DNA of 64,000 nucleotides from ZC4RG20 sp964553875. Lineage in GTDB: Bacteria; Pseudomonadota; Gammaproteobacteria; Steroidobacterales; Rariloculaceae. The DNA is taken from positions 1-64,000 of the forward strand of contig CAZKNH010000001.1 in assembly GCA_964553875.1 (NCBI GenBank), read 5' to 3'. Shown here in pieces: positions 9,541 through 18,629 of the stretch (position 1 is its first letter; the number at the start of each line of letters is the position of its first letter). The notes beneath the pieces are model-generated. The model was given only the letters and a program-made list of their open reading frames with translations, was not told where the DNA came from and did not search any database. Both the position numbers and the translations under genes were made by a program.

Positions 9541-10653
9541 ATGACTGCTTCCAACGAAACCGCTGGTTTCGAGTACCGCTCGATCTTTCCGCCGCGGCCG
9601 CTCGACCTGAAGGGCCGGAGCGCCGAGGTCGAGACGCTCGCGCGCACGATCCTCGCGACGCGCCCGACGCGCCTCGCGCTCGTCGGTGCGGGCGGGAGCG
9701 GCAAGTCGATGCTCGCGGCCGAGCTCGGGCACCGTTTGCACGACGCGTTCGAGGGCCGCATCGACTGGTTCCGCTCCGCCGCATGGGGGTTCCACACGCT
9801 GACCGAGATGCTCGCGCTGCGGTTCGGCACCGGCCGCGGCGAAGGCCGCGTCGAGCGGCTGAAGCGCTTTCTCGCCGACGGGCCCGAGCGCCTGATCGTG
9901 CTCGACAACCACGAGAGCGATGCCGCCGTCGCACAGCTCTTCGAAACGTTCGCCGATGCGCGGGCCACGTTCGTGATTACGGCGCGCCGGTGTTTGCTTT
10001 CGGGCGTATTGATCTTTCCGGTGACCGCACCGCTCGTCACCGCCGGCGAGAGCGCGTTCCCGCGCGTCGCGAGCCTCACGCGCCTCTTGCGCTGGAATCC
10101 GCTCGCGCTCGACATCGCGGACAGCATCGTCGCATCGGGCGACGCGACCGTCGATGACCTCACATCGTTCCTCGAGGAGGCCGGCGTCTCGCGCGTCCGC
10201 GCGCTTGCGCACGAGGACGACCTGCCCGAGGTCGCGCTGCTCCTCGACTGGGCGTGGCGGCGCCTGAGCGACGGCGCGCGCCGCGCGCTGGGCGTGCTCG
10301 CGCACATCGAGGGCGACCACGTCGATGGAGCTTCACTGGCGGAGCTCGCCGATGCCGAACGGATCGAGCCCGTGCTCGCGGAGCTCGAGCGCTGGCATCT
10401 CGTGCAACAGCCGGTGGACGGGCGCTACACGGTGCACGCGGTCGTGCGCTTCGCGGTCGCGCGCCGCACGAAGGCCGATCCGGATCGCGTGTTCTCGCAT
10501 TACGTCACGTTGCTCGAGCGCCATCCGGAGCGCAGGGAGCTCGAGCAGACGCATCTCTTCGCGGCGATGGAGCACGCGTCACGAAGAGGCGACTTGAAGT
10601 CGATTCTCCGCGTGGAGGCGCTCGTGCGAAAGCTCAACGAGGCGCAGGGTTGA
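9541..10653 (+). CDS. compact NB-ARC-type STAND ATPase
   Basis: A 370-residue P-loop ATPase. It has Walker A GAGGSGKS (49-56), Walker B LIVLDN (118-123), a sensor-like FVITARR (144-150), a GLPLAL-like segment RWNPLAL (184-190), a winged-helix region (about 235-305) and an MHD-like VHAVVRF (298-304). This order is that of the NB-ARC module in STAND switch proteins. Such proteins usually carry an effector domain before it and TPR, WD40 or LRR sensors after it; here only about 20 residues precede the module and 65 follow. No membrane segment is seen. The role may be regulation or defence, but no partner gene is evident. Confidence 0.65.
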   Translation: MTASNETAGFEYRSIFPPRPLDLKGRSAEVETLARTILATRPTRLALVGAGGSGKSMLAAELGHRLHDAFEGRIDWFRSAAWGFHTLTEMLALRFGTGRGEGRVERLKRFLADGPERLIVLDNHESDAAVAQLFETFADARATFVITARRCLLSGVLIFPVTAPLVTAGESAFPRVASLTRLLRWNPLALDIADSIVASGDATVDDLTSFLEEAGVSRVRALAHEDDLPEVALLLDWAWRRLSDGARRALGVLAHIEGDHVDGASLAELADAERIEPVLAELERWHLVQQPVDGRYTVHAVVRFAVARRTKADPDRVFSHYVTLLERHPERRELEQTHLFAAMEHASRRGDLKSILRVEALVRKLNEAQG

Positions 10654-10679
10654 CGCGCGTCACGCTGATCCGCTGAACG

Positions 10680-11486
10680 TCACGGCTTGCCCGGCTGCTG
10701 GCCGCACGAGTCCTGCACGAGCTCGACGTCGGGCGTGTAGAGCCACGTCTTCGTGATGACGAGCGGCTCCGTGAACATCGCGGGATCATCGAGCGTCATC
10801 GTGAGCTCGAGGCGGCGCGGGTTGTCGCGGACGACGTAGCGCTCGACTGCGGTGAGGTCGCCGCTGTGGCCGGCGTTGGTCGCGTCCGAGATCCGGTCCG
10901 GCGTCACGTTTGCGGTCTCGACGACGAGCTCGCCGTTTTCGATGCGTCCTACCGAGTGGCCCAGCAGGCTCGGCGTTTGGTGCGTCGGATGCGGCCGGCC
11001 GTCCATCCAGATCGGACGGAGCAGCGACCACTCCTCGTAGTGGATCAAGAGGTGCTCGCCGTCGCGGCGAATCACCATCGGCAGCGGGTTCGTGACCTCG
11101 CGGACGAAGCCGTACGGCTGGCAGTTGATCAGCTTCGGGTCGCTCTCCGGAGTGTTCGCGTCTCGAACCTGCCGTCCGCGCGGGGTCAGTATGCTCTCGA
11201 ACTTCGCCGCCGACGCGGCGCCGGCCTCGGTCGCGAGCTCCATCACGGAGCGATTGTCGTTCGCGGGATCGGCGAGCAGCGCGCTCAGGTGGTTGTAGTA
11301 GTCGAGCGGACAGCCGACGAAGCACTGGATATCGGCGAACGTCCAGTACTCGTGCTCCTGCGTCGTGAAGACGCCGCTCCACGTGCCGAGGAACGGTTCG
11401 AGCGGGTCGCTCGTTTGCGCGGACGCCGCATACGGCAGCGCGGCGGCGAACGTAATCAGCCAGCGGCGAAGGTGAGGTCTCTGCAT
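10680..11486 (-). CDS. secreted protein of unknown function (DLTGVW-like family)
   Basis: A 268-residue exported protein with a signal peptide (residues 1-24, ending ASAQ). It shares a pattern with the larger protein at 15840: a CQP(Y/M)G start, a short charged strand (IRRDGEHLLIHYEEW), a GHSVGRIENGELVVETANV strand, and an ERYVVRDNPRRLELTMTLDDP core. No catalytic motif is recognised. It lies 32 bp after the DUF6152 gene, and the two are probably co-transcribed. The ATG at 11486 gives a clean signal peptide; upstream extension is not supported. Confidence 0.65.
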   Translation of the reverse strand: MQRPHLRRWLITFAAALPYAASAQTSDPLEPFLGTWSGVFTTQEHEYWTFADIQCFVGCPLDYYNHLSALLADPANDNRSVMELATEAGAASAAKFESILTPRGRQVRDANTPESDPKLINCQPYGFVREVTNPLPMVIRRDGEHLLIHYEEWSLLRPIWMDGRPHPTHQTPSLLGHSVGRIENGELVVETANVTPDRISDATNAGHSGDLTAVERYVVRDNPRRLELTMTLDDPAMFTEPLVITKTWLYTPDVELVQDSCGQQPGKP

Positions 11487-11518
11487 GGCGCGGGATTCCG
11501 TCGTCGTTACCGGCGCCG

Positions 11519-11935
11519 TCATTGCGGACGCCGCCGCCGGTCGGTGAACCGGTTGAAGTCGACGTCCTCCGCGAATCGCTCCGTGCCGTCGGGGAATGTT
11601 ACATATTCCATGTGGACCAGCTTCGAGCCGTCGCGGGACGGGTGGCCGCGAATGATGACCTTGTCGCCGGGCGAGAGCTCGTCGCCGGTCCAGCCGGCAC
11701 GCAGGAGCTGCGTGCGCGACCCGCCCTCCGCGAGCCATTGCTCCTTCTTGCCGTCGACCTCGACCTCGAAGTAGATCCGCATGTGCGGATTGCCGAGCTG
11801 ATATTGCGTGACGACGCCTTCGATCGTGATCTCGCGCGACAGGTCGTAGAGCATCACGGGGGAATGATGTGCCGCCGCCGGTGCCAGCACCGCAGCACTG
11901 CACGTGAGGACCAGGACACGCCAGCTCGTCCGCAT
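11519..11935 (-). CDS. secreted DUF6152-like small protein
   Basis: A 138-residue exported protein with a signal peptide ending AAAHHS. It matches, from memory, the DUF6152 family: a mature N-terminus beginning HHS, then an OB-fold-like barrel (ITIEGVVTQYQLGNPHMRIYF and DKVIIRGHPSRDG). The N-terminal His pair could bind metal, though this is inference. It sits directly upstream of the gene at 10680 on the same strand. Proteins of this kind often accompany other secreted proteins of unknown role in Gammaproteobacteria. Confidence 0.65.
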   Translation of the reverse strand: MRTSWRVLVLTCSAAVLAPAAAHHSPVMLYDLSREITIEGVVTQYQLGNPHMRIYFEVEVDGKKEQWLAEGGSRTQLLRAGWTGDELSPGDKVIIRGHPSRDGSKLVHMEYVTFPDGTERFAEDVDFNRFTDRRRRPQ

Positions 11936-12004
11936 CGTCGCCTCCGGAAGCGCCCGAGCTATCTTTACATGCGGGAAGGCCGGCCGTCTACGGAGTATCC
12001 GCCG

Positions 12005-13051
12005 TCATGCGATCGTCGCGGCCTTCGGAACGAACGCGGTCGCGAGCGTATGCGTCATCATCCGCTGGTGCTCCCGCATCTGCTCGCGCGATGCGGACGG
12101 TGCGCTGACCATGAAGTTCGCCATTGCTCGCAGGAGCGTCGCTCCGCCGACTTGGGTCCCGTCCGCTTTCGTCAGATAACGCTTCATGGACTCTTCCCCG
12201 CCGACGACGAGCGTGTCGCGGATCTCGAGCCCGAGCTCCCCCAGATATTCCCGCTCGGTGCCATGAGGAATTCCGAATCGAAACGGCTCGTCACGAGCCA
12301 GGGCCCGCCAACGCTCGATGATCGGCCGCACGGCGGGTGCCACGGTCGCGATATCGAGCTGTTTCGTCACCCGGATCAGCTCGCCGGTCAAGAAGTCGAA
12401 AACGATTCCGCTGCCCTTAGGGTGCGCGGCCACGAAGCGAAACGTGGCGCGCACGGCTTCCTCTGGCAGATACATCGTCACGCCTTCGAGGATGAAGAAC
12501 GTCGGCCGGGACGCGTCATAGCCGTATCGCGCTAACGCGTCGGCAAGATTCTCGGTTTCGAAGTCGACGGCGACGTACATCGTGTTGCCGGGCGCTCCGC
12601 CGAGCACCTCTTCGACGCGCCGCTTCTTCAGCGCCTGCGTCGCCGGCCGATCGACCTCGAACACGCGCGTGCCCGCAAGAAGCTCGCCGCATCGATAAGC
12701 ATGCGTGTCGAGCCCCGCGCCGAGAATCACGATCTGACGCGTCCCTTCCGCGACGGCGCGTTCGAGCGCTTCGTCGATGAAACGCGTGCGCACGATCATC
12801 ATGCGCACGGCGCTCACGACCTCGATGTCCTCCATCGCTTCGTCGTACTCGAGCTGCAACGCACGCACGACGGGGTGGTCGACATCGAGCCGCGACGGAT
12901 CGCCGAGGAGCCGCTCGACGATGCCGTCCGGGTTACGCGTGACGGGATCGGGCTCGCGTGCGCCAATCGCGCGGGCGGCCGCGACATAGACTGCCGTTCT
13001 CGAGATCGGTGCCGAAGGCGTGGCCACGGGTCGCGATTCGTCTCGGTTCAT
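12005..13051 (-). CDS. class I SAM-dependent methyltransferase (TIGR00027/LCMT-like)
   Basis: A 348-residue methyltransferase of the leucine carboxyl methyltransferase-like (TIGR00027) group. The SAM-binding motif is IVILGAGLDTHAYR, followed by the acidic FEVDRPATQALK strand and an FFILEGVTMYLP segment. There is no signal peptide, so it is cytoplasmic. GGAG lies 7 bases before the ATG at 13051. It is alone on its strand and divergent to the MoaF gene. Members make O-methyl esters or ethers on small molecules; the target cannot be told. Confidence 0.8.
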   Translation of the reverse strand: MNRDESRPVATPSAPISRTAVYVAAARAIGAREPDPVTRNPDGIVERLLGDPSRLDVDHPVVRALQLEYDEAMEDIEVVSAVRMMIVRTRFIDEALERAVAEGTRQIVILGAGLDTHAYRCGELLAGTRVFEVDRPATQALKKRRVEEVLGGAPGNTMYVAVDFETENLADALARYGYDASRPTFFILEGVTMYLPEEAVRATFRFVAAHPKGSGIVFDFLTGELIRVTKQLDIATVAPAVRPIIERWRALARDEPFRFGIPHGTEREYLGELGLEIRDTLVVGGEESMKRYLTKADGTQVGGATLLRAMANFMVSAPSASREQMREHQRMMTHTLATAFVPKAATIA

Positions 13052-13130
13052 CGTCGTGCTCCGGCGCGGTGGCCACCGTGGTCCCGCTCTCGAACGCCTC
13101 TTCTAGCGCGGACGATCGCTCGGCGGAAGT

Positions 13131-13160
13131 CTGCATTTTTCGGGGGGCGAAACCTATAAT
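13131..13160 (+). promoter_or_regulatory. sigma-70 promoter before the double MoaF gene
   Basis: A perfect -10 TATAAT (13155-13160) follows a weak -35 CTGCAT (13131-13136) after 18 bp. It is upstream of the ATG at 13251, leaving a leader of about 80 bases that ends in a GGGGAAG ribosome site. Confidence 0.5.
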
Positions 13161-13250
13161 GAAAGCAACTAGAACGACACGCAGCTCACCGGGGCGTCCT
13201 GCTCGGGGAACCGGGACACCTCGTCGAACAATCAATACGGGGAAGACCAA

Positions 13251-15026
13251 ATGGTAATGCGCATACCCATGCACCGCTTCAAGTACACGAAGCTCACGCC
13301 GGAGCAGATCGGGCGTGCGCTCAGGGCGACCGAGAACGGTCCGACGAGCGCATCCCCGTTCACGAACGCGCTGGGCGGCAGGACGATCAAGATCGTCACG
13401 AAGGACGGTCCCGTCCTCGAGTACACCTTCGGTACGAACAGGCGGTTGTCGCTCTCCGAGAACGGCGGCCCGGGCGTGTTCGCGGGCTACGGCGAGCTGA
13501 CGCTCGGCAAGATGGTCTTCTTCTCCCACATGATCCCGGGGCAGCAGAAGGGCTACAACGTCGTCATCGACCGCGACACGAATCTCGCGACCGTCTTCGA
13601 GGTGTGGTTCTCGAGCGGCATCGTGCAGAACGCCGGCACGCCGAACGAGTTCACGCTCGACGACAGAGAGGTGCAGCGGCAGATCTATTTCGGCTACGTC
13701 GACGTCGGCCAGGAGCCGCCGGAGGAGCTCCACCACTACACGAACCGGATCTGCGGCAAGGGGCTCTACTGGAAGCAGGACAACGGCATCGAGACGCTCG
13801 AGTTCTATGCATCCGTCGCGAACACGAATTTCGTCGAGCTGACTCGGCACGTCGACAACCTGAGCTGGGTCTCGCCGTCGGACTACGTGCTCGTCGACGA
13901 TCGCACGTTCATCTACGATCGCACGGAGGTCGAGTTCTCCGGCATCCATACCTGCTTCGTCGCGGATCTCTTCAAGTGCGAGCAGGTCGGCGTGCGTCTC
14001 GGCTTCAACGAGAAGGACGAGCTCGAGTACTACATGTTCCGAGGCGCCGGTAAGGTCGTCGGGCAGCTCGCTTATCTCGAGCCGTTCGATGAGCACGGCA
14101 AGGTGCCGATCTTCGCGCAGCAGAACCCGAATCCGCCGAAGGGCGCTCGTCTCACGTATCGCCCGGCGCGCACGTTCAGGTGGATGTCGGACGAAGAGGT
14201 GCACGAGGCCGCCGAGCGTCGGACCGCGGCCTTCCAGAGCGGGCCGAGCGGTGTTCCGCAGGTCGTGCCGTCGGGCCACAACATGCCGTTCTCGGACATC
14301 CTGGTCGGCAAGGAGTTCACGGTGCGTCTCGACAACGGCCCGGTCCGGGATTACCGCGTCAAGGACAAGTTCAAGCTCGAGTACCGCGATCACAGCGAGA
14401 ACGTCTGGCGCGAGGCCGACTACCGCGCGTACGAAGGCGACGACAACCTCGCGTTCTTCAGCCACATCCTGCCGGGCAGCAAGCCGCGCGCGAGCGTGCA
14501 GGTCGCGGTCGACTTCACGAATGGGCTCGCGACGAGCATCGAGTCGCACATGGGCACGCCGTACTACGGCAACGAGACGACGTACCGGGCGCTCTTCGGC
14601 GTGATCGAGATGGAAGGCATCGAGCCGCCGCTTTACACGCGGCATCACCACACGGACGAGCTCGTCGGGCATGCGTGGTCATGGTCCTATTCCGATCAGC
14701 TGACGTCGATGCACCTCTACACGACGCCGCATTCGATGTCGTGGACGATCTTCACCGCGAACCAGACCCTCGGTTCGCAGTGGTGCTCGCCTTGCATCTA
14801 CGTGAAGCTGCGCGACGGCGTCTATCTGTTCGCCCAGAACGAGGAAGCCTGCAACGGCGTCGAGATGATCGCGCTGATCAACACGAAGATCTCGCACGAC
14901 TGCGGCTTCAGCTTCCGAGGGGGCGCGGACGGCGTGACGCTGACGACGACGGGCGGCATCGGCCGGCACATCGGCCAGTTCGATACCCGGGAGTTCTTCG
15001 GGCCGAAGAGGGGGACGCAGGCATGA
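13251..15026 (+). CDS. double-module MoaF-like protein
   Basis: A 591-residue cytoplasmic protein built from two copies of a MoaF-like unit (about 30-300 and 330-590). Each copy has a first barrel with FFSHxxPG (FFSHMIPG, FFSHILPG) and a second part starting near an HHYTNRICGKGLYW or HHHTDELVGHAW segment. Known MoaF proteins are single units of roughly 260-280 residues, so this one is an internal duplication or fusion. MoaF was named from molybdenum-linked operons, but its biochemical role is unclear; a ligand-binding barrel is likely. GGGGAAG precedes the ATG. Its stop overlaps the start of the SnoaL gene (ATGA). Confidence 0.75.
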   Translation: MVMRIPMHRFKYTKLTPEQIGRALRATENGPTSASPFTNALGGRTIKIVTKDGPVLEYTFGTNRRLSLSENGGPGVFAGYGELTLGKMVFFSHMIPGQQKGYNVVIDRDTNLATVFEVWFSSGIVQNAGTPNEFTLDDREVQRQIYFGYVDVGQEPPEELHHYTNRICGKGLYWKQDNGIETLEFYASVANTNFVELTRHVDNLSWVSPSDYVLVDDRTFIYDRTEVEFSGIHTCFVADLFKCEQVGVRLGFNEKDELEYYMFRGAGKVVGQLAYLEPFDEHGKVPIFAQQNPNPPKGARLTYRPARTFRWMSDEEVHEAAERRTAAFQSGPSGVPQVVPSGHNMPFSDILVGKEFTVRLDNGPVRDYRVKDKFKLEYRDHSENVWREADYRAYEGDDNLAFFSHILPGSKPRASVQVAVDFTNGLATSIESHMGTPYYGNETTYRALFGVIEMEGIEPPLYTRHHHTDELVGHAWSWSYSDQLTSMHLYTTPHSMSWTIFTANQTLGSQWCSPCIYVKLRDGVYLFAQNEEACNGVEMIALINTKISHDCGFSFRGGADGVTLTTTGGIGRHIGQFDTREFFGPKRGTQA

Positions 15027-15766
15027 CGAAGACGTTCGATCCACACGCGTCGCCGAACGAACGCTCGGTCGACAACGGCCGCCGCTCCTTCTTCGTGAAG
15101 CTCGGCGCGGGCGCGACGGCGCTCGCGTCGACCGCGGTGATGGCCGCGCCGCGCGGCGCGGACGATCCGGCCGAGAAGCTCGCGCTGCTCGAGGAGGAGA
15201 GGGCGCTTCGCAAGCTCCACGAGACGTTCGAGCGCGCGCTCGACGCGGGTGCCTACGACGAGGTCGTCGAGCTTTTCGCCGACGACGCACAGGTCGTCTT
15301 CAACAATGGCGTGTTCGCGAGCCGGAGCGGCATCGGGCGGCTCTATCGCGGGCGGTTTCGTGAAGGGAAGACCGGCAAGCGGATCGAGCCGGCGCCGGGG
15401 TTCGGAGCGGAACTCGAGCGACAACAGGAACGCGTAGAGGTTTCCGCCGATCGCTCGTCGGCCGAGGCGGTGTTCCGTTACTCGATGCAGGTCGGCGCGC
15501 CGATCGAGACCGAGACGTCGCTCGCCGGCATGGCGCGCCTTCACGGCGAAGGCGTGCGGACATGGTGGGAAGGCGGCGTCTACCGCGTGAGCTACCGCAA
15601 GGATGCCGACGGCCGCTGGAAGATCGGACGCCTCGAGTACGACACGCTCGCGCGCGCGGACTATCGTCCGGGCCGCACGTACGCCGAGGCGATCGCGGTC
15701 GCGCCGATCACGACGACGTATCCGCACGATCCGCAGGGACCGGACGCGCTCGTCCGCAGGGCCTGA
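15023..15766 (+). CDS. Tat-exported SnoaL/NTF2-like protein
   Basis: A 247-residue protein with a twin-arginine signal (NGRRSFFVKLGAGATALAS) followed by an NTF2-fold domain (helix RALRKLHETFERALDAGAYDEV, FADDAQVVF, WKIGRLEYDTL). The start codon overlaps the stop of the MoaF gene in ATGA, so translation is probably coupled. Folding before export by Tat suggests a bound cofactor or ligand, though none is visible. It ends with a Pro/Thr-rich tail. Likely works with the MoaF product. Confidence 0.8.
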   Translation: MTKTFDPHASPNERSVDNGRRSFFVKLGAGATALASTAVMAAPRGADDPAEKLALLEEERALRKLHETFERALDAGAYDEVVELFADDAQVVFNNGVFASRSGIGRLYRGRFREGKTGKRIEPAPGFGAELERQQERVEVSADRSSAEAVFRYSMQVGAPIETETSLAGMARLHGEGVRTWWEGGVYRVSYRKDADGRWKIGRLEYDTLARADYRPGRTYAEAIAVAPITTTYPHDPQGPDALVRRA

Positions 15767-15780
15767 CTTCTCGGTAGCCC

Positions 15781-15823
15781 AAAAGCACGAGCGCCGGACG
15801 TCTCACCGACGCCCGGCGCTCGT
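15781..15823 (-). terminator. intrinsic terminator between convergent genes
   Basis: Perfect 11-bp arms ACGAGCGCCGG (15787-15797) and CCGGCGCTCGT (15813-15823), with part of the loop able to extend the stem. On the minus strand the hairpin is followed by GCTTTT, so it fits termination of the gene at 15840. It may also stop plus-strand transcripts. Confidence 0.6.
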
Positions 15824-15839
15824 CACGGCTTACCCAAGC

Positions 15840-17609
15840 TTAGTGACGAAGCTGGGTGACGATGTCGCCCTCTTCGTAGTTCTCGCAGTGGCCGCGCTCG
15901 ACGCCGAGCAGGCCGCCGCTCTTGCTGATGAACGTCATCATCAACGGCTTCTGCCGCCACGGCTGCAGCAGCACCTCGGGATCCTCGACGATCACCTCGT
16001 AGAGCATCTGGTCGCCCTTGCGCGTGAAGCGCTCGATGACCCTCATGTTCCCGGAGTGGAAGAAGCCGCCGCGCGCGAGCCAGGTCGTCGGCTCGAAGCC
16101 GACCGACTCGATCACGAGCGTGTCGCCTTCCCAGTGGCCGACCGAATGGCCGGTGTACTTCGTCTGCAGGACCTGCCGCGGGTCGAGCTCGCGGCCGTCC
16201 GTCGGGATGATGCGGAAATCCGGATAACCGCCGCCGCCGTCGCCGCCGCGGCCGTAGATCAGCGTGATGTCTTCCTCGGTGTGGAAGATACGGCCCGGAG
16301 GACCCTGACGCGGAATGCCCATCGGCTGGCACGTCATGATCGGGTCATAGCGGTTCGTCCACATGTCGAGGTAGACGACCTCGTCCCAGTGCTCCGGCCG
16401 GTAGATCGGGCGATCGGGCCCGAAGCGCGAGGCCGCTTCGAACTCGAAGTCGATCGTCTGATTCCACGCCGGGCTGCAGCCGTCGAGCTGCGTCGGCGCG
16501 CAGCGGCGGTTGCCGTAGCGCCAGATGAAGAACTTGTTCGGGATCCTCCACACGCCAGTCAGATCGGGCTTGCCGTTCGCGAGCCGCGGCGTCGGCGCGT
16601 CCGAATCGAGCACCGGCGGCTCCTGATCGCTGCCGAACCACGGCAGCGGCTCGGTCGGGCCCACGCTCGGCGGCACCGGCACGACGACGTAGACGCTGCC
16701 CGTTTCCGTCTGGACCGTCCGGATGTCGCGCGTGACGACGCCGTTCTTCTTCTCGACGATCCGCCCGGCCATGTAGGCCTCGATCTTGTTCAGCGGATTG
16801 TTGTAGTCGTCGTAGTCGCTGTACGTGAACTCGTACGTGTCGTCGCCGTGCGTGACGACGACGGAGGAGGCCATGAAGCGGTCGTCGAGCCGGGCCACGG
16901 CGGTTGCGCCGCCGACGCCCGGTATCGGGAACGTGACGACCGGCGTGTCGCCGTCCCACGTGACCGACGTCTCGCCGATCTTCGACGTGCCGGCCTCGAG
17001 CAGCCCGCCGGGATTGCGGAACACCTTCATCGGGTCGATTCCGGCGCCGGCGAGCGCCGCCTTCGGTGCGCCCTGCGGGCTCGCCCAGAGGCGAATCAGC
17101 CGTTCCTCGCGCGTCTCGGGCTTCGGCGTCGCGGTGCCTCGGCCGGGCACGAGCCCGGCGCCCGGGATGTCCTCGTCCCACGCGTACTCGCCGCTGACGA
17201 CCTCGATGTTCGAGTACGTCTGGCCGTTCGGGAGCGTGCATTCGATCTGCGTGCGGCTCGCGGAGAACTGGTAGGCCGAGCTGATGCGGTATCCGGACCT
17301 GCCGAGCTCGCCCTCGCGGTCGCCGTCCCGGAACGGCGTGAGCGTGCAGGGCTGACCGTCGACGAGAACCATGCCTTCACCGCGGTATTCGAGCGTGACG
17401 ACCAGCTCGTGCTCCTCGATGCCGCGCAGCATGCCCATGTGCCATGGCCAGTTGAACAGCACGGACTTCAGGTCCCTCGCGTCCGGTTCCGGCGTGTAGA
17501 GCGTCGGCGGGGGACCGCCGAACTGCGCGACGGCGGTTATGGAGAGGCCGAGAGCGAGCGCCACGGACGCGGCGATCGACGTTCTGCTGATCACGCTGGC
17601 CATGGTCAT
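15840..17609 (-). CDS. large secreted protein of unknown function (DLTGVW family)
   Basis: A 589-residue exported protein with a signal peptide (about residues 1-28, ending AVAQ). The N-terminal half (30-330) holds beta-rich segments with a repeated D-x-Y-E-F-like pattern. The C-terminal part opens with NGKPDLTGVWRIP, then CQPMGIPRQGPP and YTGHSVGHWEGDTLVIES, and an ERFTRKGDQMLYEVIVEDP core. That C-terminal pattern matches the smaller protein at 10680. No catalytic residues are recognised; a periplasmic binding or scaffold role is only a guess. A second ATG at 17603 is possible. Confidence 0.7.
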   Translation of the reverse strand: MTMASVISRTSIAASVALALGLSITAVAQFGGPPPTLYTPEPDARDLKSVLFNWPWHMGMLRGIEEHELVVTLEYRGEGMVLVDGQPCTLTPFRDGDREGELGRSGYRISSAYQFSASRTQIECTLPNGQTYSNIEVVSGEYAWDEDIPGAGLVPGRGTATPKPETREERLIRLWASPQGAPKAALAGAGIDPMKVFRNPGGLLEAGTSKIGETSVTWDGDTPVVTFPIPGVGGATAVARLDDRFMASSVVVTHGDDTYEFTYSDYDDYNNPLNKIEAYMAGRIVEKKNGVVTRDIRTVQTETGSVYVVVPVPPSVGPTEPLPWFGSDQEPPVLDSDAPTPRLANGKPDLTGVWRIPNKFFIWRYGNRRCAPTQLDGCSPAWNQTIDFEFEAASRFGPDRPIYRPEHWDEVVYLDMWTNRYDPIMTCQPMGIPRQGPPGRIFHTEEDITLIYGRGGDGGGGYPDFRIIPTDGRELDPRQVLQTKYTGHSVGHWEGDTLVIESVGFEPTTWLARGGFFHSGNMRVIERFTRKGDQMLYEVIVEDPEVLLQPWRQKPLMMTFISKSGGLLGVERGHCENYEEGDIVTQLRH

Positions 17610-17888
17610 GATCGTTTCCCCCTGTGTTGTTCTCTTCGCAGGCCCTCGCCGCTCCAGCCCGATTGCGATGCGCGTTCCCCGCTCGAGCAGCGACGCTCAG
17701 GGCCTGCGGTCGAATGCCGGCCGCTCCCCCGCGCGGACGCGAGCCGTGCTCCCGATCCGTGCGCCGACCGAACAAATTCGCCTTCCCGCGACATTACCAC
17801 CGCCGACTGCCCGGTCACAATTTGGCGCCGGACCGATACGTTCGGCGGCTCAGAAAACTTGACAATTCGGCAGCCCACGCGACGGCCG

Positions 17889-18464
17889 TCACTCCTGCGC
17901 CATGTTCCGCGGCGGCATGTCCTCCGGCCGATCGGTCCACTCGATCTCGGGCCACACGTGGATACGCCTTTTGAAGCGCCAGCCGTCGGGCGTCTTCTCG
18001 AACGTGTCCTCGTAGCCGCCTTCCCAGTGCACGATGTCGCCGCGGTCCGTCGTGTCGTTCGTCACGACGAGCAGCGTCGAGATCGCACGTGCGCCTTCGG
18101 GCGTCGCCGTGATGACCGGGTTGATGTTGATGTGATACGTCGGCTTGCCGGGCCGCGGGCGGCAACCGTTCGGTCCCCCGCCGCCGGCGCGGGCGAGCTC
18201 TTCCCGACCGCGGAACCATATCTTCTCGCCGCCGCCCCACTGCGACGATACGCCGAACTCGCCGTCGGGCGTGAAGAGATCGGCGTAGTCGTATCCGCCG
18301 TTCGTGCAGTGATCGAGCGTGTGCGTGTAGCGGTCCATGAGCTGGCGGATCTCGAGCTGATCTTCCGCGGTCAGCGTGGCGCCGGTCTGCGCATGCGCCG
18401 ACACGGCGAAGAGGAGGAGGCCCAAGGCCCCGGCGCCAGCGAACGCTTGCATCGCTTTGCGCAT
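17889..18464 (-). CDS. secreted SnoaL-like protein
   Basis: A 191-residue protein with a signal peptide ending SAHAQ at about residue 26, then an NTF2-fold domain. The domain begins with EDQLEIRQLMDRYTHTLDHC and has FTPDGEFGVSS, WFRGREELAR and a final WRFKRRIHVWPEIEW strand. A Gly-rich insertion (ARAGGGGPNGC) follows the second helix. It is upstream of, and on the same strand as, the gene at 15840, with 279 bp between, and is divergent to the tandem SnoaL set. The reaction is unknown. Confidence 0.75.
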   Translation of the reverse strand: MRKAMQAFAGAGALGLLLFAVSAHAQTGATLTAEDQLEIRQLMDRYTHTLDHCTNGGYDYADLFTPDGEFGVSSQWGGGEKIWFRGREELARAGGGGPNGCRPRPGKPTYHININPVITATPEGARAISTLLVVTNDTTDRGDIVHWEGGYEDTFEKTPDGWRFKRRIHVWPEIEWTDRPEDMPPRNMAQE

Positions 18465-18533
18465 CGACGTGTCCCCCTAAGATTTCTGATGTGCGCCGAG
18501 CATGCTACTCCGCGCGTCAGGTGGTCGCGAGAT

Positions 18534-18562
18534 TTCCCAGGGATCGGCAGCGTTGCTATTCT
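18534..18562 (+). promoter_or_regulatory. extended -10 promoter of the SnoaL triplet
   Basis: TTCCCA (18534-18539), 17 bp, then TGC-TATTCT (-10 at 18557-18562). The TG dinucleotide makes an extended -10. The first gene starts at 18630. Confidence 0.45.
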
Positions 18563-18629
18563 GTCCCGGCTGAGAAACGAGCTGATTCGCGTCTCGGGGG
18601 AACGTCACGAGAAGACTCGAAGAGGGACC

